64,000 nt of DNA from Voacanga thouarsii (GCA_026120185.1 JANUWF010003376.1:2790001-2854000), one strand, 5' to 3'. Counted from the first letter of the stretch, positions 22,184-35,985 are shown. A program made the numbers and translations. Notes: generated by a model not told the origin, from the letters alone.

Positions 22184-23275
22184 TGTTAGCCCTAAGGGCA
22201 TTCTCCTGTGTTTTGACTTATAACAAACATTGATAAGGACTGACTTGTGTGATCTACATGTGATAGGACATGTTTGACCTCAGTTCTTTCAAGGCATATA
22301 AATGAGGCTGCTAAGCAGCTCTTGAGCAAAGGAATTCAAAAAAAGTATATCGTCATCTTAAGAGCTCGCAAAATTGTGAAGTCTTTGTGAAAGAACTTTA
22401 GACTAGGAATTGTTTATCAAGGTATAATGTGTAAATTCCTATGTCTCCTTTACCTTATGATTCAGCTTGATTTTACCTTGAAGCACACAAAAATAAAATG
22501 ATTTCAAAGAGTAAGTCTTCAGATGTTTGGATTAAGTGGTTTGGAAGGATCTCTGCATCTAAAACTCCATCCAAAACTCTGTAATAGTTTCAAAATATTT
22601 CTACCTAGAAAAGTGCCATTTTGGACTCACCTTTTTGGACACACATTCTTCCAATCCTTGAGTCCAAAATTCTAGAAAACCTGATGGTGAAAAACTAGCC
22701 GTTGCTATTTTGCTTTTTGCTCATATAAAAGCTTTCAAAATTTGATTTTGAAGAAGATTTTTGTGCATTCTTTCTCAAAAACACTCTTACACATTAGAAT
22801 ACAAAAATCTCACTTTTCATTTGTTCTTCAAAAGTGAAATCAAATTGTTCAAGAGATCAAAGGTGTTTGTGCTCATCTGTTCGCAATCTACTCAAACTTG
22901 TGAGCTATTTCTGTAAACTTTCCTTCATTTTAATTTGTATCAAGGTTGAGAAGGTAAAATCCAATAGGGGTGAGCCTTGATTGTTGTAATTAAAGAGGTT
23001 GGGTGTAAAACCAAGATTGGTAATCCTCTTGTGTAAGATTGGTATCATCTAACACCATTGAGTTGGGAAAAGGTTTCTAGTGAGTGGTGTTGAAATCCTT
23101 AAGTGAGAACTTAAGGTAGTGGATGTAGATCATTTGAGGATTACCAAACAAACATACTTATCAAATTTCCCAAATTACCTATCTATTCTTGTCAATTCAA
23201 ATTTTCTAGCACAACCTTATTAAGGTTATCATCATCATACAAGGATAAAGTTACCTCCTATATCAATTGATGAAT
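22184..23275 (+). mobile_element. 3' LTR of a retroelement (right edge approximate)
   Basis: It begins TGTTAGCCCTAAGGGCATTC after the polypurine tract. A TATAAAAG box lies near 22725, followed by the TTGTAATTAAAGAGGTTGGG and GGTGTTGAAATCCTTAAG stretch typical of such LTR 3' halves. The Copia LTR begins at 23276. The LTR may have continued a few bases beyond, in sequence now at 57966 (TGAACA), which would give a CA end. Confidence 0.6.
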
Positions 23276-25136
23276 TGTTAGAATGTATGCCTAAAATAGC
23301 CTATGTATTTTTGTATTTTAGAAATTAATAAAAGTTTCATTAATTAATGGTTGTTTATTTACATGTATTGTACATTAAAGTCTAGATATGTTAATAAGTA
23401 ATTTACGTGATTGGGTCGTACTTTGACAGTAAGGTGTAGATTATGAGTTACTAACATATAAGCGAAAAATTGTTCTTGATCAATTGATGGAGCTGGGCAC
23501 TTTATCAAGGTTTAGATCATTGCACTATGATTTCTAAATGAGGAATGGTTTACATTTAACCAGTGCGTAGTCCTCTTACACCAATAGTGTAAGCGTATAT
23601 GAAATAAATAGAATTGGACCACACAATAATAATCTTTATAAAAGTACTAAATTAAATAAAGATTGATTTATTGTAGCTATTGCATGGATGAGTACCCTAA
23701 GACCTAAGTATAAGTTGTTGGTCTGGTGAAGCTAGACTTGTACATTTTGATGTATGTTGGGTGAGGTCTTATCGCAAGACTAATAACCTTGTACGCTGGG
23801 TGTATGACTGTAGTTAATTAAGACGAATTTATACCATAGAGTTTCTATGCTTCATTACGTGAAAAAATCACTACATTGTGATTGTCCGGGATAATCTAAT
23901 AATCTAGGGTCCTGGGAAACATCACTAAGTATGTACACTTTTGAGTAGCTCCCTGTAATAAGTGGATATATACTGGAAGTCGTAGATTATTGGATTAGCT
24001 ATCAAAGGATGGTAGATGTCATTGAGAATAGTGTTAGTGAATTTTTCCTGTCTTAGTTACGGGTGTTACGTAGAGGGGTATTTTCGTTATTACATCTATA
24101 GGTCGAAGATACTGTACTTGAAATATTATTCTAGGAATCAATATTTTCATATAGTGATAAATAGAATATTTAAAATGATAAAAATACTGCTATGTATCAC
24201 CGGGGGTATTTTGGTCATTTTAGTAGCCGAGAATAATATATCTTTTGATCCCTAGAGTAGCTCAAATAACCTTAATAAATTTATTTTCTATATAGGCTTA
24301 TTGGGTGAATTTATTATTGGAAGAATTATTCTATGAGTCCAATTAATTATTTATTTGGACTACAATAATTAATTAGGCTAATTTAATTAATTTGGTTTAT
24401 TAATTAGTTATCTTGAGTAATTTTACATTGGGCCCAAGTAGATTAATTAATCAATGAAATGGCTAATTTATTTAATTATCTTGGGTAATTTTATATTGGA
24501 CCCAAGTGGATAATAAATTTATAAAAGAGCTAATTAATTAGTCATGGACTAATTAAGAAAACCCTGGCCTACTAGGGTGTTGTGACAGTTTTAGGATCTT
24601 TAGAATCATTGGGAGCCGCCACTGTAAAAAGGAAAAAGGAAATAAGAAAAGAAATAGGAAACAACATTTGATATTAGTTTTGGAAAAGGAAAAGGAAGCT
24701 GTTTAAGTAGGTATCATGTGTGCTTGTTTTGGTTGATTGAAAAACCTAAGGAATAGCTTTCGTTCAATTTCCTTAGAAAACAAGGCCACCATTTTTTTTG
24801 TTGTTTTTCCTTTACCATTTTATCTCTTCCGTTTTTCTTCCAATCTTCTTCTTCCTAGTTCTACTTTCACTTGTAGAGGTCTATAGAGGTTAGAGAATAC
24901 TTTGGAAGGTCAAGAGGTAGCAAACATGGTAAGTGTTTGATGCGAAGAAGCCGACAGTTAGCGAGTATACCTGCGGAACAAGTAGACGTTCCAGTTGAGA
25001 AAGTGTCGTCAAACTCGAATCCAACTCTGGTTATTCAAGTAAAACGCCCTAGAAGTAAGTATTCCTTGACTTTAGCTCGGGAAAAATTTTAATTTACTAC
25101 CTTTAGCTGCGTATTTAATTTTCCCGTGGTCCTTCA
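23276..25136 (+). mobile_element. 5' LTR of the Copia element
   Basis: TGTTAGAATGTATGCCTAAA to CCCGTGGTCCTTCA, 1861 bp. It is colinear with 56060-57965; by eye the copies differ at roughly one base in seven near the start, so the insertion is old. The 3' half contains two imperfect copies of a TTAATTAA-rich block with GGGTAATTTTA.ATTGG (24390-24560), present in both LTRs. Confidence 0.9.
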
Positions 25137-25150
25137 AGTAGTATCATAGC
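25137..25150 (+). promoter_or_regulatory. Primer binding site, tRNA-Met type
   Basis: AGTATCATAGCCATGG directly follows the LTR end and corresponds to the usual TGGTATCAGAGCC site with two or three changes. Confidence 0.7.
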
Positions 25151-26222
25151 CATGGTTAAATCGAGGAGGAGCATGCTTAGGGTTAGTAACTGGAAATGGT
25201 GGATCCTTTACTAATAAAAGTATAATCTTTTTTATTGTATAGATCCCTCATGGTTTATGATATGGGTAGATTTTGTGTATGCCTCACGCGTGGAGGCATA
25301 AGCACCTATAATTTATTTTTAATCGCTTTCCGTAGAATTTGTGTACACTTTGTTTTGAAAGGCATAGGCATTTGAAATTATATTTTAATTTATTTTACGA
25401 ATTTTGTAACAAAAATGGTGCTTGAATCAACACACAAAAATCCTTGAATGAAAACTTGAAAAAGAAAAGGAAAACGGTAGAAAACGAAGCCAGGTCAAAG
25501 GAGCCCAGCTGCGGTCAGTTTGTTAGAAGCTGCGGCCAGCTGGGGATATTTTTCACTCACAAGCCAGGTTAGTTCATTACTAGTCACGGCTAGCTCAAGC
25601 AATGTTTCGCATGAAAGTCGTGGCTGGATGTATACGAGCCTGCGACTGGCTTTTTCTCTTGGTTCTTGAAGAAGCTGTAGTCGGATCATAACAAGCTGCG
25701 ATTGGCTTCTTTGAGGGTGGACCGGGTTCTAGCTACAGAGAACCGATTTTATCCTGGTTTGATCGGCGGTTTGGGTCCATTGAATGAAGTTTTTTTTTAA
25801 TTTATTTTTCTTTTAATTTCTTTTCTTTTGGGGCCCATATCACACGAGGTTATTTTTTTGCAATGGTTTATTTATGGAATTAAATAGTTTTGCATGAAAA
25901 TGGTTAGCAAAGGCGGAACCACCTTAGGATTAAACAAGATTATTTTAATTTTATTATTATTATGATGTTTAATACATTATTTACACACATAAGAATTAAA
26001 GGTTAGAAATAACATGTAAAAGGTTTATTTTTTGAACATGTCTATTTTATTTAATTTTGTGATCAAATGCACAAAGGTTTTTGAGAAATTAATTTTTTCT
26101 CTAGATAAAACAATTGTGGAAAAGATTTTAAAATTGGAACAAAGTAATTTAAAATTAAATTAATGGTTTATTCTTCCAAAGGGTTGTATTCTTGACATGG
26201 TGAATAATTTTTGAATTTAAGT
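25151..26222 (+). other. Copia 5' leader, first part
   Basis: Non-coding AT-rich leader. A region at 25490-25730 repeats AGCTGCGGTCAGTTTG / AGCTGCGGCCAGCTGG-like blocks (GCTGCG..CAGCTT several times). The last part (26155-26222, TTAATGGTTTATTC...) is repeated just after the CACTA insertion at 35525-35591. This supports one continuous leader that contained a local duplication. Confidence 0.6.
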
Positions 26223-26500
26223 CACTACAAAAATGTGGCTTTTGGCAACTCTTTTATTTGCAACATAGCAAAATCTGTGGTGAAAGATTGGTTTTTACCA
26301 CAGTTTTGAATTCTGTAGCTTATAAACTTTTTTTGTAACACTTTATTTTGTCAGGGCTACGTTTCTGTAGGTAAAAGTTTTTTTTTTTTACCACAAATTT
26401 AAAACTTGTATGGATAAAAATAAGTTTTTTGCCATAGAGATTTGAAATTATGGGTAAGTAAATTTTATTACCCACAGTTTTACTAAACTGTGTAAAGAGC
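26223..26500 (+). repeat. Left terminal and subterminal repeats of the CACTA element
   Basis: The terminal CACTACAAAAA is followed by motif variants such as AAATCTGTGGTGAAAG, TTTTTACCACAGTTTTGAA, TTTTTTGCCATAGAGATTTG and TACCCACAGTTTTACTAAAC in both orientations. Confidence 0.75.
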
Positions 26501-26674
26501 ATATTTTTTCTTTTTTTTTTATCAAATATTAAAAAATGTCAACATCAAATGGAAGTTTTCATTAAATACCATGGTTGAGGTAATTATATATATTCAAGTG
26601 GTTGTGTGTTCAAATCTTGATATTACTATTTTATTAATTTTTATATAGTTTTTGGACCAACTACCTATTTTTTT

Positions 26675-28070
26675 GAATATTTTTCTAGATATTATGCTAG
26701 ATTATTTGTCAAAATATATCTGATTACCTTCAAATTTTGTCATAACACTTTTCTTTGTAATTTTAAGATATATAATGGTTGGATCGTTAATTTGATACGC
26801 CTATATTTGTAAATGCGTTAGGTTTTAGATATTTTTCTAGATATTATACTAGATTATGTGCCAAAATATATCCGATTACCTTCAAATTGTCATAACACTT
26901 TTCTTAGCAGTTTTAACAAATCTAACAATTAGATCGTTAATTTGATACGTCCATCTATGTTAATGTGTTAGGTTTTGGATATTTTTTAGATATTATGCTA
27001 GATTATGTACGAAAAGATATCCATTTACCTTCAAAATTTGTCATAACAATTTTCTTAATAATTTTAACAAATCTAATAGTTGGATCATTAATTTGATACG
27101 CCGATCTTTGTAAATTCTTTAAGATTTGGATATTTTTCTACATATTATGCCAGATTAAGTGTCAAAATATATCTGATTACCTTCAAATTCTGTCATAACA
27201 CTTTTGTTAGTAATTTAAACAAATCTACCAGTTGGATCATTAATTTGATACTCCTATCTTTGTAAATGCATTAGGATTTTGATATTTTTCTACATATTAT
27301 GCTTGATTGTGTGCCAAAAATATATTCGACTACCTTCAAATTTTGTCATAAAACTTTTATTAGTAATTTTAATAAATCTAATGGTTGGATCATTAATTTG
27401 ATATGCATATCTTTGTAAATGCATTAGGTTTTGGATATTTTTCTAGACATTATGCTAGATTGTATATATCAAAATATATCCGATTACTTTTAAATTTTGT
27501 CATAACACTTTTCTTTGTGATTTTAACAAATTTAACAGGTGATCGTTAATTTAATATGCCTATCTTTGTAAATGCGTTAGGTTTTTGATATTTGTTTTAG
27601 ATATTATACTAGATTATATACCAAAATATATCCGATTACCTTCAAATTTTGTTATAACACTTTTCTTAGTGATTTTAACAAATCTAACGGTTGGATCATT
27701 AATTTGATATGCCTATCTTTATAAATGTGTTAGGTTTGGATATTTTTTCTAGATATTATGATAGATTATGTGACAAAATATATCTAATTACTTTCAAATT
27801 TTGTTATAACACTTTTTTTTAAAAATAATTTTAACAAATCTAATGATTGGATCATTAATTTGATACGCCTATCTTTGTAAATACGTCAGTTTTGGATATT
27901 TTTCTAGATATTATACTAGATAATGTGTCAATATATATTCAAATCTTGTCATAACACTTTTCTTAGCAATTTTAACAAATCTAGCAGTTAGATCATTAAT
28001 TTGGTATGCCTATCTTTGTAAATGCGTCAGTTTTGGACATTTTTCTAGATATTATGCTAGATTATAGAAG
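26675..28070. repeat. Tandem array, nine units of about 150 bp
   Basis: Units begin with GGATATTTTTCTAGATATTA at about 26675, 26828, 26977, 27128, 27281, 27433, 27587, 27738, 27894 and a partial 28036. Each continues through TCCGATTACCTTCAAATTTT, GTCATAACACTTTTCTTAG, AACAAATCTAACGGTTGGAT and TTTGATACGCCTATCTTTG. Spacings are 142-156 bp. The units have diverged by many point changes, so the array is not recent. Confidence 0.95.
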
Positions 28071-29760
<1,690 letters not shown>

Positions 29761-30003
29761 GCATCATTTGCCTGTCACTCATATTACTAGCACACGTGTC
29801 CCATCTCAATTTGCTATGTTACCCCAAAACCCTGGCATCTCTCACAGGGGCATCGCCCTCCACTCCGCAATCTATCAGTCATCACGCCCAAGCCAGCTGA
29901 AATGGAGGCACCAAAACTCACATTTCACATAGAAAATGCAGGAAAACTAAAAAAATGTAGAAATCACAGAGAAACAAAGAGAGTAGGAGAGAATTGGAGG
30001 AAG
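29761..30003 (+). promoter_or_regulatory. Captured promoter / 5' UTR of the NDUFA13-like fragment
   Basis: The composition becomes distinctly less AT-rich here, with ACACGTGT (G-box core CACGTG at 29793-29798) and a C-rich stretch around 29840-29900. It leads into purine-rich sequence just before the coding start at 30004/30007, as expected for a host promoter and leader carried along with the gene piece. Assignment is by position only. Confidence 0.4.
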
Positions 30004-30135
30004 ATGATGGAGGCAATGGTGAGGAATAAGCCTAGAATGGCTAGTGTGAAGGACATGCCGCTTATGCAAGACGGCCCATCCCTAGGTGGGTTTGCTCTGA
30101 CTAGGTTCGCTTGACGGATCCCCAATAAAGGAAGT
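30004..30135 (+). pseudogene. NDUFA13: Captured first-exon fragment of complex I subunit NDUFA13 (GRIM-19, B16.6)
   Basis: The frame reads [20 protein letters not shown], then [16 protein letters not shown], a stop, RIPNKG. Plant NDUFA13 begins with an M-x-E-A-M-[IV]-R-N-K-P start, [27 protein letters not shown] and NKGPS, so the order and spacing match over about 40 residues. The stop TGA (30112-30114) stands where the conserved double arginine has a CGA codon, a single CpG transition. In the intact protein this N-terminal part precedes the membrane helix; the subunit is a small accessory protein of mitochondrial complex I. The match fades near 30130. The transmembrane and C-terminal parts are not found nearby. 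It lies inside the CACTA element, so it is a captured host-gene fragment. Confidence 0.82.
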
Positions 30136-30179
30136 TTTCAAATTGTAATAAAGATGGAGTCTTGAATTGAATTAGGTTG

Positions 30180-30515
30180 TCAATTTATTGAACGAGTTTA
30201 TGACTGATGAGGGAAACAAATAGTACCTTTATTGAGGAAAAGATAAGAGAAAGTCGCCTGCGTTTGTTTGGACATGTACAAAAATAACCGAATGATGCTC
30301 CTGTTAGGAGGATTGAGGGAGGGAGGTATGATAGGTTAGATAGAGGTAAAGGTAAGCCTATGTCTTTGTTAGAATTGGATAAGAGTATGACAGTTGATAG
30401 AAGGAATTGGAGAGAGAGGATTTATGTTGATGATCACACATTGCCTAACATTGGCTCATGTAACCGACTCCAAGTTTCTTGGAATTAAGGCTTAGTTTGT
30501 TTTTGTTGTTGTTGG
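30180..30515 (+). mobile_element. LINE (non-LTR retrotransposon) 3' tail
   Basis: The frame IEEKIRESRLRLFGHVQK, a stop, then PNDAPVRRIEGGRYDR and MTVDRRNWRERIYVDD is the familiar C-terminus of plant LINE reverse transcriptase ORFs (RLRWFGHV, DAPVRR, D-R-x-x-W-R-x-R-I). It is followed by the 3' end with a TTG-rich tail (TTTTTGTTGTTGTTGG at about 30500). Only the tail is present, as with most 5'-truncated LINE copies. It sits just downstream of the NDUFA13 exon fragment, perhaps in what was its first intron. Confidence 0.85.
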
Positions 30516-33487
30516 TATACTGTAGAAGCAGGGCTGAAATAGGGAAATAAGTTGTGTTTTTAAGATTAAGAGAGCTGGGTTTTGTCATTTATTCATTCTT
30601 GCATTAGGATAATAGTTTGATACTGAAGGGATCATATATATCTTTGAAGTTGGGGGCTTATTGGTACTAAAATATAGCTTGACATGCAGAGCTGTTGATT
30701 GGGTTTTTGTCCTTCCAATTGGGTTTTGTTTGCTAATTGATGTTATTTGCTTTGCATTTGGATGCTAGCTATAGGGGAGTTACTATTTGGTTAAAAGAAT
30801 TTGATAGGTACTACTAATATGAGAGGATTTTCTTTCATTTCTTACATTTTGTTTGCTTCTATTTTTTCTCCTGCTAGACATTGGTAAGTGGATAACTTCA
30901 TTCTTAAGGAATTGAGAACTTGTGATTTTAATATATGTTTTGGATAAATAGAGGAAACTAATGGCATTCTTTTTTCCACCATTCCAATTGAAGGCTAAGA
31001 AATGGAATTGGGAACACTTAGCTGCTACATTATCATTTTGTTCAGTTTGATTCACTTTGATCACATCTGACTCCATGCTTCTCATAGCAATTTTGGTTCT
31101 TGTTCTAAATTTTTTGTGATACTTTTCTTTTCGTATGGGACTGAACTGTTAATTTTGGAGCCATTTAATTATATATTCCTTTAAAGCTTGTGAATAGGTT
31201 TGTGATCATTCTTTATTTGCAATTATTATTAGAGGGATTTCTCAGGAATGCAAATCAGACTACAGATGATGACGCAACCCATTTACTTATATTGTTATGA
31301 GTTTTCATGTTGTTTGAGTGCTGCTATCATGAACTTTTAGCAAATCCTTGACATTCATGCTGCACACACCTTATTTCAACATTTGTGCATTTGAGTTTTC
31401 AAGGTGTTTAGTGAAGTCCCTTAATCTCGAGAACAAATAGAGATTATTTCAAACACACTCCTTCATAAACCAGAGAATTAGTTTTGCTATGACATAGAAA
31501 AATGAAAAATGAAAAATATATGACTGCCAATCTCATTACTTGGGTTTGTGCTAAATGCAGACTAGGATGTTAATTTCAAAATAAATCATTTTAACATTTT
31601 TTCCAATTGAATGGAAAACTTGAGATGTAAAGTGTTCTTCCAACCCAAACTTTCAAAAATTGCAAGATGTTACTATGTGTTTTATTACTTTGTATAGGAT
31701 GTTGTGATGATTAGTTCTAAATATGTGTTACATTGTTTCATGCAAGATACCTTGGAACTTTGACTTTGTGAAGATTGGATTGTATGGTTGGAGGATTGAA
31801 TGCTGATTGTGTCTTTTCTGCTGCAATTATAATATTGGGGGACTAATCTTGGAAGCATTATGTTAAAAAGGACTATATTCTCCAAACTACATAGGAAATT
31901 TTTTTTTTTTTTTTGCTCTGAAATATACTGTAAAGTCATTATTATGTTGCAATAACAATGCAAGGAGTAGTTATGAATGATTGCTACTTCTGTGCATCCT
32001 AGGTTGTAGAGCTGGTCAAGTCCTATTAATACTTGGTTCAAGTTGCTGATCAGGATCTGTAATTTGGGTTCCTCATATTGTTTTGAAGGGGTGGCACTAA
32101 TCAGCTTTTGTACTACTTTATCTTGTGAATCATTGAACTTTGCAGAATGGACTGTGTTAAGGTTAAAGTTTCCAGTATAAATTTTGTTAAGTTGTAAAGA
32201 ACAATAAGTAGAATCTATTACTTCAAAACATGACAGAGATGCTTTTGAACTTGAAGGTGTAAGAGACAAAAGTCAGCACTATGAAGCCTAGTTATCCTTC
32301 TTTGTCACCTTACTAGGCTATGTACTAAAATAATAATGAGCTTAATTTGCCATTTGATTGGACTTTTTGAGCTGATTCTATGAAATAGATCAATTTTAGG
32401 GAACCTCTTTAATAGAAAACTCAATTTTGGGACAATGTGTTGGAATAGTTCTCAAGCTCTTTCACATTTAGTTACTTGCTTGAAGTATTCATATTCATTC
32501 TTTTATCTTTTTAATTAAGTATCTATGAAGGAATGTGAAAAAATCTCTCTTTTTAGCATAAGTTCTGTTATCGAAAGTTGTCAACCAAGAGACAAACATC
32601 AAGTTTAAGAATCGGTTTCAGATTGTATGATGAGGGGGTAGAGGAAACAAGAGAAAAGTATACGTATGTAGAGATGATTAATATAAATAATTAGGTCATA
32701 GCAAAATTTTTGTAGATTTTATTGTAAATTCTTTGAATTGTGATGCACATTAGTGAATCTATCCTAGATAAGCATTTCTTTATGGGAAATATTGATTGTA
32801 ATAAGGAAATAACTCCTCTAAAGGATGGATTCTAATAATTTGATTGCATTTACCTAGCCACTGGTGTGCAGTGGTTGTATTGTGTGTTATGCTTGGATTG
32901 AGATTTCTTGTTGATTAAAGATGAAACAATTATTTCAAATTTGATTATGTAAGAGAAAAATACATCAATTCTCTATGAGCTTCTTGGCAATTCTTTATGT
33001 TGGAGAATGGAAAGAATACCACCTAATAATTTTTTCAGCATTTTCATTTTTAGATTAAGCTTTAAGAAAATTCCAAAAAAATCGTGTGGGTCCATTTCCA
33101 TGCCAGAAATGGGTTTCTGATTCTCCAAATTTTTGTGGTGGAAAAAATGCATCTGGTATTGTATTTGTGGAATTGGGCATCTTAATATTTTTCATAAAAG
33201 GCATTTTTTCTTGAGAACATGCTTATGATGTTTTTAAATTCCTAGAAAATGGGTTACCTCCATGAGTGGCTTCTCTCTCCCCACTTTATCTCCAGTAGAT
33301 GAGTTTTCTACCTTGTAGGTTTTAAAATTTCCTCCTAAAACCTGTAGGTCAAAACCCTTTTAAAATTACTGTTTTAGAAGTCTCAAGTTGGATAAGTGGT
33401 AATAAGAAAGCGATGTATTCTGTGAATTAGGCAGATTAGAGAAGGGTGGGTATTTTTTGTTGTTATGCATATATTCAAATGATTTGT
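30516..33487. other. Anonymous CACTA cargo, intron-like
   Basis: Long T-rich sequence with no domain on either strand. The 194-codon minus frame at 31685-32269 has low-complexity, serine/leucine-rich composition and no recognisable motif, so I do not call it a gene. The region could be intron and flanking sequence of the captured gene, but I found none of the middle NDUFA13 exons in it. Confidence 0.4.
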
Positions 33488-33722
33488 AAATGCTGAGTAG
33501 TAATGGAATAGTCTTTGAAATGCTAAGTCGTGATGCTAAAAATACTAAGTAGTTTCCAGCTGAAAATGCTGAGTAGTGATGCTGAAAATGCTGTGTTAAT
33601 GCTGAGTAATGATGTTGAAAATGCTTAGTAGTAATTTAGTAGTGATATGCTGAAAATGTTGAGTAGTTTGCAGATGAAAATGCTAAAAATGTTTAGTGAT
33701 GCTGAAAATATTGAACATGCAC
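33488..33722. repeat. Minisatellite of AATGCTGAGTAGTGATGCTG type
   Basis: About ten imperfect copies of a 20-35 bp unit built from AAAATGCTGAGTAG and TGATGCTGAAAATG. Spacing is irregular. Confidence 0.85.
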
Positions 33723-34572
33723 TGTGTTTGTTGCTTGTAACTGCATTACCAATTAATTAGTCAGTGATATTTGGGAATCTTTTCAGTCTTCATTTTATTC
33801 CTTTTTTATTTCAAAGGCTACATGTAGCAAACCATGTGCACTACTTCAAGTGGAGTTTGATCAGTGTGGATTAGAGTTTATGTAAGTTGTTTGAAAAATG
33901 TAATGATGGATGTATTGTATGTGGACATTAGGGAATATGTCTTCTAGCATTCCTGCATATTTTCTGAATCTTAACATGTTTGCCATCTGAGTTTGTCATA
34001 GGTAATTACAATCAAATTATTGAGTACTAAGTTTGATTAAATCGCTAAAAGAGTTGGGTTGGAAGGAATATAGGAAATAATGTAAAGAAGCCTTGGCGGA
34101 TGGTCTAGTAATCATCTTGGCCACCATAATATACACCTTATAGTGGGTCAACTTATTTATCAGATTTTGTTTCTAAAAGATAAATGATGCACCTTTTTTC
34201 TCTTTGATAAACATTAGGATTGAATTGCAATCAACTTCACCTTTTTTTTTTCTTCTGTTGAAGAAGCCAATGTTGCCCTTGTTTTCTCTAGTCGAACAGC
34301 AAAGTACTTCTCTAATTTGTGAAAGAATTTAGGTCTTGGAGTTGATGGTTGGATACTTTAACTATTGCTAAATCAATCTTCTTATATTAACATGTGAATA
34401 TTAATGCAGAGTAGCTTTCTTCTAAGTTTGGCTTATGTGCTTTATGATTCCGAATTTTATGTTAAAGTGGATGATTACATATATTTGAGACTAGATTTGT
34501 AGTGACTTTAGAAGTTCAGATTTGTAGCTTTATTAAGAAGTAATATTATCCTTTTTTTTTTCTTAATGACAG

Positions 34573-34643
34573 GAGAAATGAAGATCAAGGTGGTTGAAGG
34601 TTCATTTAACTATGGCATTATTTTTTGTCCTCAATAAATTTTT
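34573..34643 (+). pseudogene. Possible decayed last exon of the captured gene
   Basis: A long pyrimidine tract and ACAG acceptor end at 34573. They are followed by GGAGAAATGAAGATCAAGG, then GTGGTTGA, and an AATAAA signal about 60 bp on (34634). The frame TGEMKIKV can be laid against the NDUFA13 C-terminus (TGELRP-x-V-W) with several changes. This is weak and short; it could be chance. Confidence 0.2.
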
Positions 34644-34869
34644 ATGACTTCTGATGGATGTCATGGTTAGAATTGTGATTTTTTTGGGGACTATTTTGAA
34701 GTAATATCAAGGATTAGATTCATGATACTTATCATTTAGTTTTTTTTTTGTGTATATTAATTTATTATTAATTGAAGATGGCATTTTGAATGTTCATTCA
34801 ATGGATGATAGTTGATTGTTAATATTAGAGGTTTTCATAGTTCTATATGTATAGTAGATGATGATCTTG

Positions 34870-35470
34870 TTAAAGTAGAGGGAATTTTTTTTTTTTTTCA
34901 AAATGTAGATGTAAAAAAAATTTGTCAATATCATCATATTGAATTCGATGTTCATTCACTATAGATGTAAAAGATTTGGAAATATATCTAAAAACCGTGG
35001 CAAAATCATGGCAAAAAGTATTAATTACAGTAGTAAGGAAATCGTAGCAAATGAGCATTACCTACGGTTATGTCAATTTAGAAAAGAACCGTGACAAAAA
35101 GGATTATTTCCAACGGAAATTTAATTGTAATAAATAATATTTGCCACAGTTGTAAAATGTTAGAAAAACCGTGACAAAAAATTGAAATCTGTGCCCACAG
35201 TTAATAGCCATCAGGAAAACTGTGGCAAAAGTTTATGAACAAATACCACATTTTATTTACAATGGCTCCAAAACTATGGTAAATCCATGGCAAAAGGTAT
35301 TCCCCACAGATATACAACCGTGGTAAACTTTTAAACTTTCTGCAAAGGCCATAACACCCATACCTCAAAAATCGTGGCATTTCTGTGGCAAAAACGTATT
35401 TGCTACAGTTTTGGCCCATTTCGCCACACTTTCTCTAGCGTTGCCAAAAGTCATTTTTTTTTTTGTAGTG
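34870..35470 (-). repeat. Right subterminal and terminal repeats of the CACTA element
   Basis: Dense variants of one motif: AAACCGTGGCAAAATC, AACCGTGACAAAAAGG, AACTGTGGCAAAAGTT, ATCCATGGCAAAAGG, CTGTGGCAAAAACG, alternating with inverted copies. They end in TTTTTTGTAGTG. This is the arrangement expected for CACTA transposase binding. Confidence 0.8.
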
Positions 35471-35473
35471 AGT

Positions 35474-35985
35474 ATATAAATTTAGTTCCTAAAAAATGGT
35501 TTTAACTTAAGTTGCGAATTAAAAAATTAATAGTTTATTCTCTTAAAGGTTTTTATCCTTAACATAGAGAATAATGATTGAATTTTTGAGTTTTCACTAA
35601 AGTTAATAAAAATCAATTAATTTTAAAGAAACATTTTTCCTAAAAACCTATTTTTCTCAAAAGATTAAGTGGTAGAGGGGTTCCAATGGCCCCACGGCTT
35701 CCATCACGGACTCTTGCTAGAGATTGTGGATTTCCTTGCGTCATTCTGAGCATGACCCCTATAGGATGGATTTTCACGAGAATCTATAACTAACGGAGGA
35801 ATTATAATTAAGACCTAGGATAAGTGCTAGTGTTGACCAGCCTATTGTTGGAGGTATTAATTCTAGATTATCCATAGGTGGTGAGAGTTGTGACCATCCT
35901 ATCAATGAAACTATTTCTAGATCATTACTCATTAAGGAAGTTTAATTTGTGATGGTTATTTAATTAATTTAGAAAAATTGTTAAC
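35474..35985 (+). other. Copia 5' leader, second part
   Basis: It continues the leader after the CACTA insertion. The first ~115 bp resemble the sequence just left of the CACTA element. No coding sequence. TTAAC at 35981-35985 is the target duplication of the next insertion. Confidence 0.55.

Noticed and set aside
26675..28070. CRISPR-like array
   Set aside because: The repeats are contiguous ~150-bp satellite units without unique spacers, in a plant transposon.
31685..32269. 194-codon open frame on the minus strand, among the longest in the window
   Set aside because: Low-complexity, S/N/I-rich composition, no motif, contains a K run from a T tract, and lies in intron-like CACTA cargo. Probably chance in AT-rich DNA.
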